Origin: Coriaria nepalensis
Taxonomy: Eukaryota > Streptophyta > Magnoliopsida > Cucurbitales > Coriariaceae
DNA length: 64,000 nt
Assembly (NCBI GenBank): GCA_027186245.1
Contig: CP114499.1
Location: forward strand, 4,717,001-4,781,000
Direction of reading: 5' to 3'
A program made the translations under genes and the position numbers. Positions 61,301 through 64,000 of this stretch are shown piece by piece (position 1 is the first letter of the stretch; each line of letters begins with the position of its first letter). The notes beneath the pieces were generated by a model. It made no database searches. It was not told the DNA's origin and saw only the letters and a program-made list of their open reading frames with translations.

Positions 61301-62692
61301 CGCCTTCCTCTCCTCCACTCACGGCAGCGGACCGCCGCCGGAGGTCATTGAACCAGGTAAAATACAGCGCCACAGTTACTTTTGTAGATTTTCCTTGCCC
61401 TCTTCAAAAAGCTCTTTCTATTAGGCGATTTCTCTGTATCTGCGTCATATTCGTTATTCGTTTATCCATTTTTCGCATTTAAGTGAAAACTCATGGTCAT
61501 TGTTTTATATGGGGACTGAGAACTGGATAATGAGATTTAAATCGTCATTTTTGAATAATTAGAGAACTTGAAGAGTATTTTGGCTCCAACAATTGAAAAT
61601 GGTAAAACCCTAATTCTTGCTTCTTCTATTTTTAGGCTTAATGTAGAGTTTTTTTTTTTTTTTTTTTTTTGGTAGTTGCTAATGAAATGTAGTGTGGGTA
61701 TGGTAAATGGTGATTTAAATATGAGTTTAGCTTAATTTGAAATATGTACAGCAAAAGTAAGGTGGTGAACATTGATTTTGTGAGGGAAAAAAAATTTTGA
61801 AATTACCAAATGGTTTGTTTGAGCTAATTTGACTTAAGGCTTTCATTTAATATTTGGTCGTGCTAGTTTTTGAGGAAAGTTGAGTGTTTTTGCATTCAAA
61901 ATGACTTGAATGAAGTTGAACAAATTATATTGTTATTTGTTACGCTAGTTGTCTTACATTAAAGCAACTCAATGCATTTGAAAAGATTATTATAGTCTTT
62001 AATTTCTTGTTTAGGATTAGCTTTGAAAGATGGGCCATTTATTTGTAAGATTGGTTAGTACTAGACGGGTTAATGTGGTTAGATTGAAGCATAAGGGTAG
62101 ACCTTTTATTTTTTCGTTTTTTCTTTCAACTCTAATATTTCAGTTGGGTTTATCTTTATTCTTATGTCATCTTGTGTGTCTCGGTTATAGGTTTAGAGGA
62201 TGCTCCACCGTCAGGATCTGCTTGAGTTGTATTGACTGGCCAATTTGGGATTTCTGTTGTGAGTAAATGATACATAAGCATTTTAAAGTTGTGTTCTAAA
62301 TTTTGCATTGCTAATTGCATGATTTCATCAAACCTTTCTAGATATACCCTTTTTTTGCATTTTAATCATATAGATGAATTTCATCTATTTAGATATACTA
62401 TTTGGATGTTCCATTTTTTGCATTTTGAGCTTATAGATGAATTTCATGATGCCTATTGGGATAAGTTTCTCAAATGATTTTGGTGTCATGAAGCATAGTA
62501 ACCTATGTAAATGATGATTTTGTCATTAACTAATTCAATTGTTAGCTTGTCATGGTAATATCTAATATAATATTGTTATTGGGTTTTAGGACAGTCAGAC
62601 AAGTAGTGAAGCCTACGAAAAGCTAAATGGTCCTCATTTTAATTCAGGGACAGACTATTTTGAAGTACTGGTTCCACAGTTGATATGTTGCT
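61301..62692 (+). other. Probable 5' UTR of the mTERF gene with a 1.2-kb intron
   Basis: A GC-rich leader (ggcagcggaccgccgccgga, ~61323) ends at aaccag|gtaaaa (61356/61357). An acceptor 'gggttttag|gacagtcag' lies at 62589/62590, followed by 103 nt to the ATG. The implied intron is 61357-62589, T-rich, with a ~24-nt T run near 61650-61676. ORFs inside it at 62030 and 62289 have no family features. Supported by splice signals only. Confidence 0.5.
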
Positions 62693-63844
62693 ATGAAATT
62701 GAAAGCTGAGGCTTTAGTTAAGCTCCGATTATTGTTCTCTTCCCGGAAGTACTACTTTCTTTCCCTTCCTAAAATCCAAGTTCAAAAACATGAAATCTTA
62801 TGGGTTTCCACCTATTCAACAAGAAGTACCACCCCTAAACTCGAAACAGTAGCAGAAGATGAGATTATAGATAATCCCAGTGACACCAAAGAAATTTTTC
62901 GGAGATGGGGTTGTGATGATCGTGACATAGGCAAACTATTTGCAAGGCAACCTTCTCTTAAGAAGGCAGATTGTCGCCAACTTCACATCAAACTCAATGT
63001 TCTAGAAGGCTTGGGTATTTCTGGCCATGATCTTGTAAAGATAATTAATTGTAGGCCCCGATTCCTCAGCTGTCGAATCAACAAAAGCTTCAATGAGCGG
63101 ATTGAGTTTTTCATGTCGTTGTTTGAGTCCAAGGACATTCTTCGAAAAGCCATTGTAAGAAACCCTTCACTCTTAACATATGACTTTGGCAACAAAATCA
63201 AACCGACCGTTTCCCAATACGAAGAAATAGGGGTTAGTAAGAAAGACTTGGTCCCTATGCTTCTATCACGGCCCACAATAATTTCAAGGACTTCATTTAA
63301 TGATGAAAAATTGGAATACATACGCAAAACTGGGCTTGCAAAGGATGGTAAGATGTATAAATATGTCGTCACAATAATTGGGGTCTCAAGGGTCGAAACA
63401 ATACGTCAAAAATTGGCGAATCTTGAGAAATTTGGTTTTACCGAGGATGAGATTTTTGGATTTGTTGGAAGATCTCCATTAATTTTGACTCTATCGGTAG
63501 ATAAGGTTCAAAGGAACATGACCTTTGTTCTTGCTACATTAAAGTTACCGGCTAATGTGGTTCTAAGGTATCCTTTCTTGTTGTTCTGTAACTTGGAGAC
63601 TCTGTTAAAGCCTAGAGTACTTCTTTCCAGGAAGATGAAGGAAATGGGACTTGATTTGCAGATTAAGGGGCCGACAATGTTTAGGGCACTTAGGATGACC
63701 GAGAAGAGGTTCTTAAGAGCATTTGTGACCAGTCAGCCTCAAGATGTTGCTGATGAGTTGATGGACTTTTATATTAGTGCAAAAGGTATCAAACGTTTAG
63801 CAGAGGCTTCAAAGAAGACTTGCAGTGTGGGGTTTCCTTTCTGA
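62693..63844 (+). CDS. mTERF family protein, probably mitochondrial
   Basis: A single coding exon of 383 aa, as is usual for plant mTERF genes. The N-terminus (MKLKAEALVKLRLLFSSRKY...) is basic and Ser/Leu-rich, as expected of an organelle targeting peptide, with mitochondria favoured. From about residue 65 on there are consecutive ~35-residue helical mTERF repeats marked by Pro-containing ends: FARQPSLKKAD, INCRPRFLSCR, VRNPSLLTYDF, LLSRPTIISR, VGRSPLILTLS, VLRYPFLLFCN. The repeats form a right-handed superhelix that binds nucleic acid. Plant members act in organelle transcription, splicing or transcript maturation. Which subgroup this belongs to cannot be settled by eye. The ATG at 62693 is the first in frame after the inferred leader acceptor. 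Length and reading frame look intact. Confidence 0.9.
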   Translation: MKLKAEALVKLRLLFSSRKYYFLSLPKIQVQKHEILWVSTYSTRSTTPKLETVAEDEIIDNPSDTKEIFRRWGCDDRDIGKLFARQPSLKKADCRQLHIKLNVLEGLGISGHDLVKIINCRPRFLSCRINKSFNERIEFFMSLFESKDILRKAIVRNPSLLTYDFGNKIKPTVSQYEEIGVSKKDLVPMLLSRPTIISRTSFNDEKLEYIRKTGLAKDGKMYKYVVTIIGVSRVETIRQKLANLEKFGFTEDEIFGFVGRSPLILTLSVDKVQRNMTFVLATLKLPANVVLRYPFLLFCNLETLLKPRVLLSRKMKEMGLDLQIKGPTMFRALRMTEKRFLRAFVTSQPQDVADELMDFYISAKGIKRLAEASKKTCSVGFPF

Positions 63845-64000
63845 TCATTTTTGCACAAGCAAGTAGATCCTTTTCCCCCTTTTATTTGTTGTAAAGGATA
63901 TACATTGTAGCAGTTTTCATTTTAACACTCAATTTTTTTTTTCAATCAAATTATTGAACTTGCCTATCATTTTTGTATGCTTGTTTCTGTTGTATTTCTT
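63845..64000 (+). other. 3' UTR/downstream of the mTERF gene
   Basis: T-rich sequence after the TGA, without ORFs. Polyadenylation-like AT-rich elements (around 63925-63960) are suggestive only. Confidence 0.4.

Noticed and set aside
62983..63372. 129-codon minus-strand ORF
   Set aside because: It is the antisense of the intact mTERF coding exon and has no independent features.
1..64000. tRNA, rRNA or snoRNA genes
   Set aside because: I scanned for T-loop-like GGTTCGAATCC motifs and rRNA-like segments and saw none convincing. A covariance-model scan would be decisive.

Overview
The window is nuclear DNA from a flowering plant, most likely a eudicot. The genes have spliceosomal GT-AG introns, the protein families are plant ones (a plant-type mTERF, a dnaJ 72-like J protein, a GNAT-BRCT protein, an F-box protein), and the intergenic DNA is AT-rich and full of plant Ty1/copia and Ty3/gypsy remnants. 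I cannot name the species.

Layout. 1-4.9 kb: a decayed transposon-like block. A coding relic with DUF1985-like and Ulp1/C48 protease-like parts (about 2.7-4.6 kb) lies between non-coding DNA made of a degenerate ~32-bp minisatellite and a second inverted 'cgatggctcgatggg' motif found on both sides of the relic. 6.06-9.14 kb: an F-box pseudogene with frameshifts and a stop, split near its 3' end by a 2.3-kb solo-LTR-like insertion with a perfect 5-bp target duplication (TAAGG); the gene resumes in frame after it. 9.6-17.1 kb: a 12-exon gene for a ~604-aa protein with an N-terminal GNAT acetyltransferase domain and two C-terminal BRCT domains. Its sixth intron holds a decayed, internally deleted 3.7-kb copia element. 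17.2-18.8 kb: an antisense LTR-like sequence directly downstream.

19.14-53.43 kb: about 33 kb of one direct tandem satellite with a ~142-bp monomer (roughly 230 copies, most with an EcoRI site). It is broken only by a 5'-truncated antisense gypsy fragment at 28.54-29.89 kb. The array has higher-order structure: a 3-monomer repeat at the left edge, 4- and 9-monomer repeats on the right, and a ~1.8-kb block duplicated about 4.5 kb apart in the middle. The many short plus-strand ORFs here follow from the sequence and are not genes.

53.4-59.3 kb: AT-rich intergenic DNA with two exon-like segments just outside the array, a CA/CAA/A-tract microsatellite and faint LTR-element remnants. 59.36-60.91 kb (minus): a 3-exon dnaJ 72-like gene encoding 189 aa. 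It is divergent from an mTERF-family gene (CDS 62.69-63.84 kb, plus) with a probable 5'-UTR intron; the two share a short intergenic region containing a T-tract minisatellite.

The intact genes are unrelated housekeeping or organelle functions and form no pathway. The most unusual content is the organised satellite array, and the set of TE insertions whose exact effect on neighbouring genes can be read at nucleotide level.
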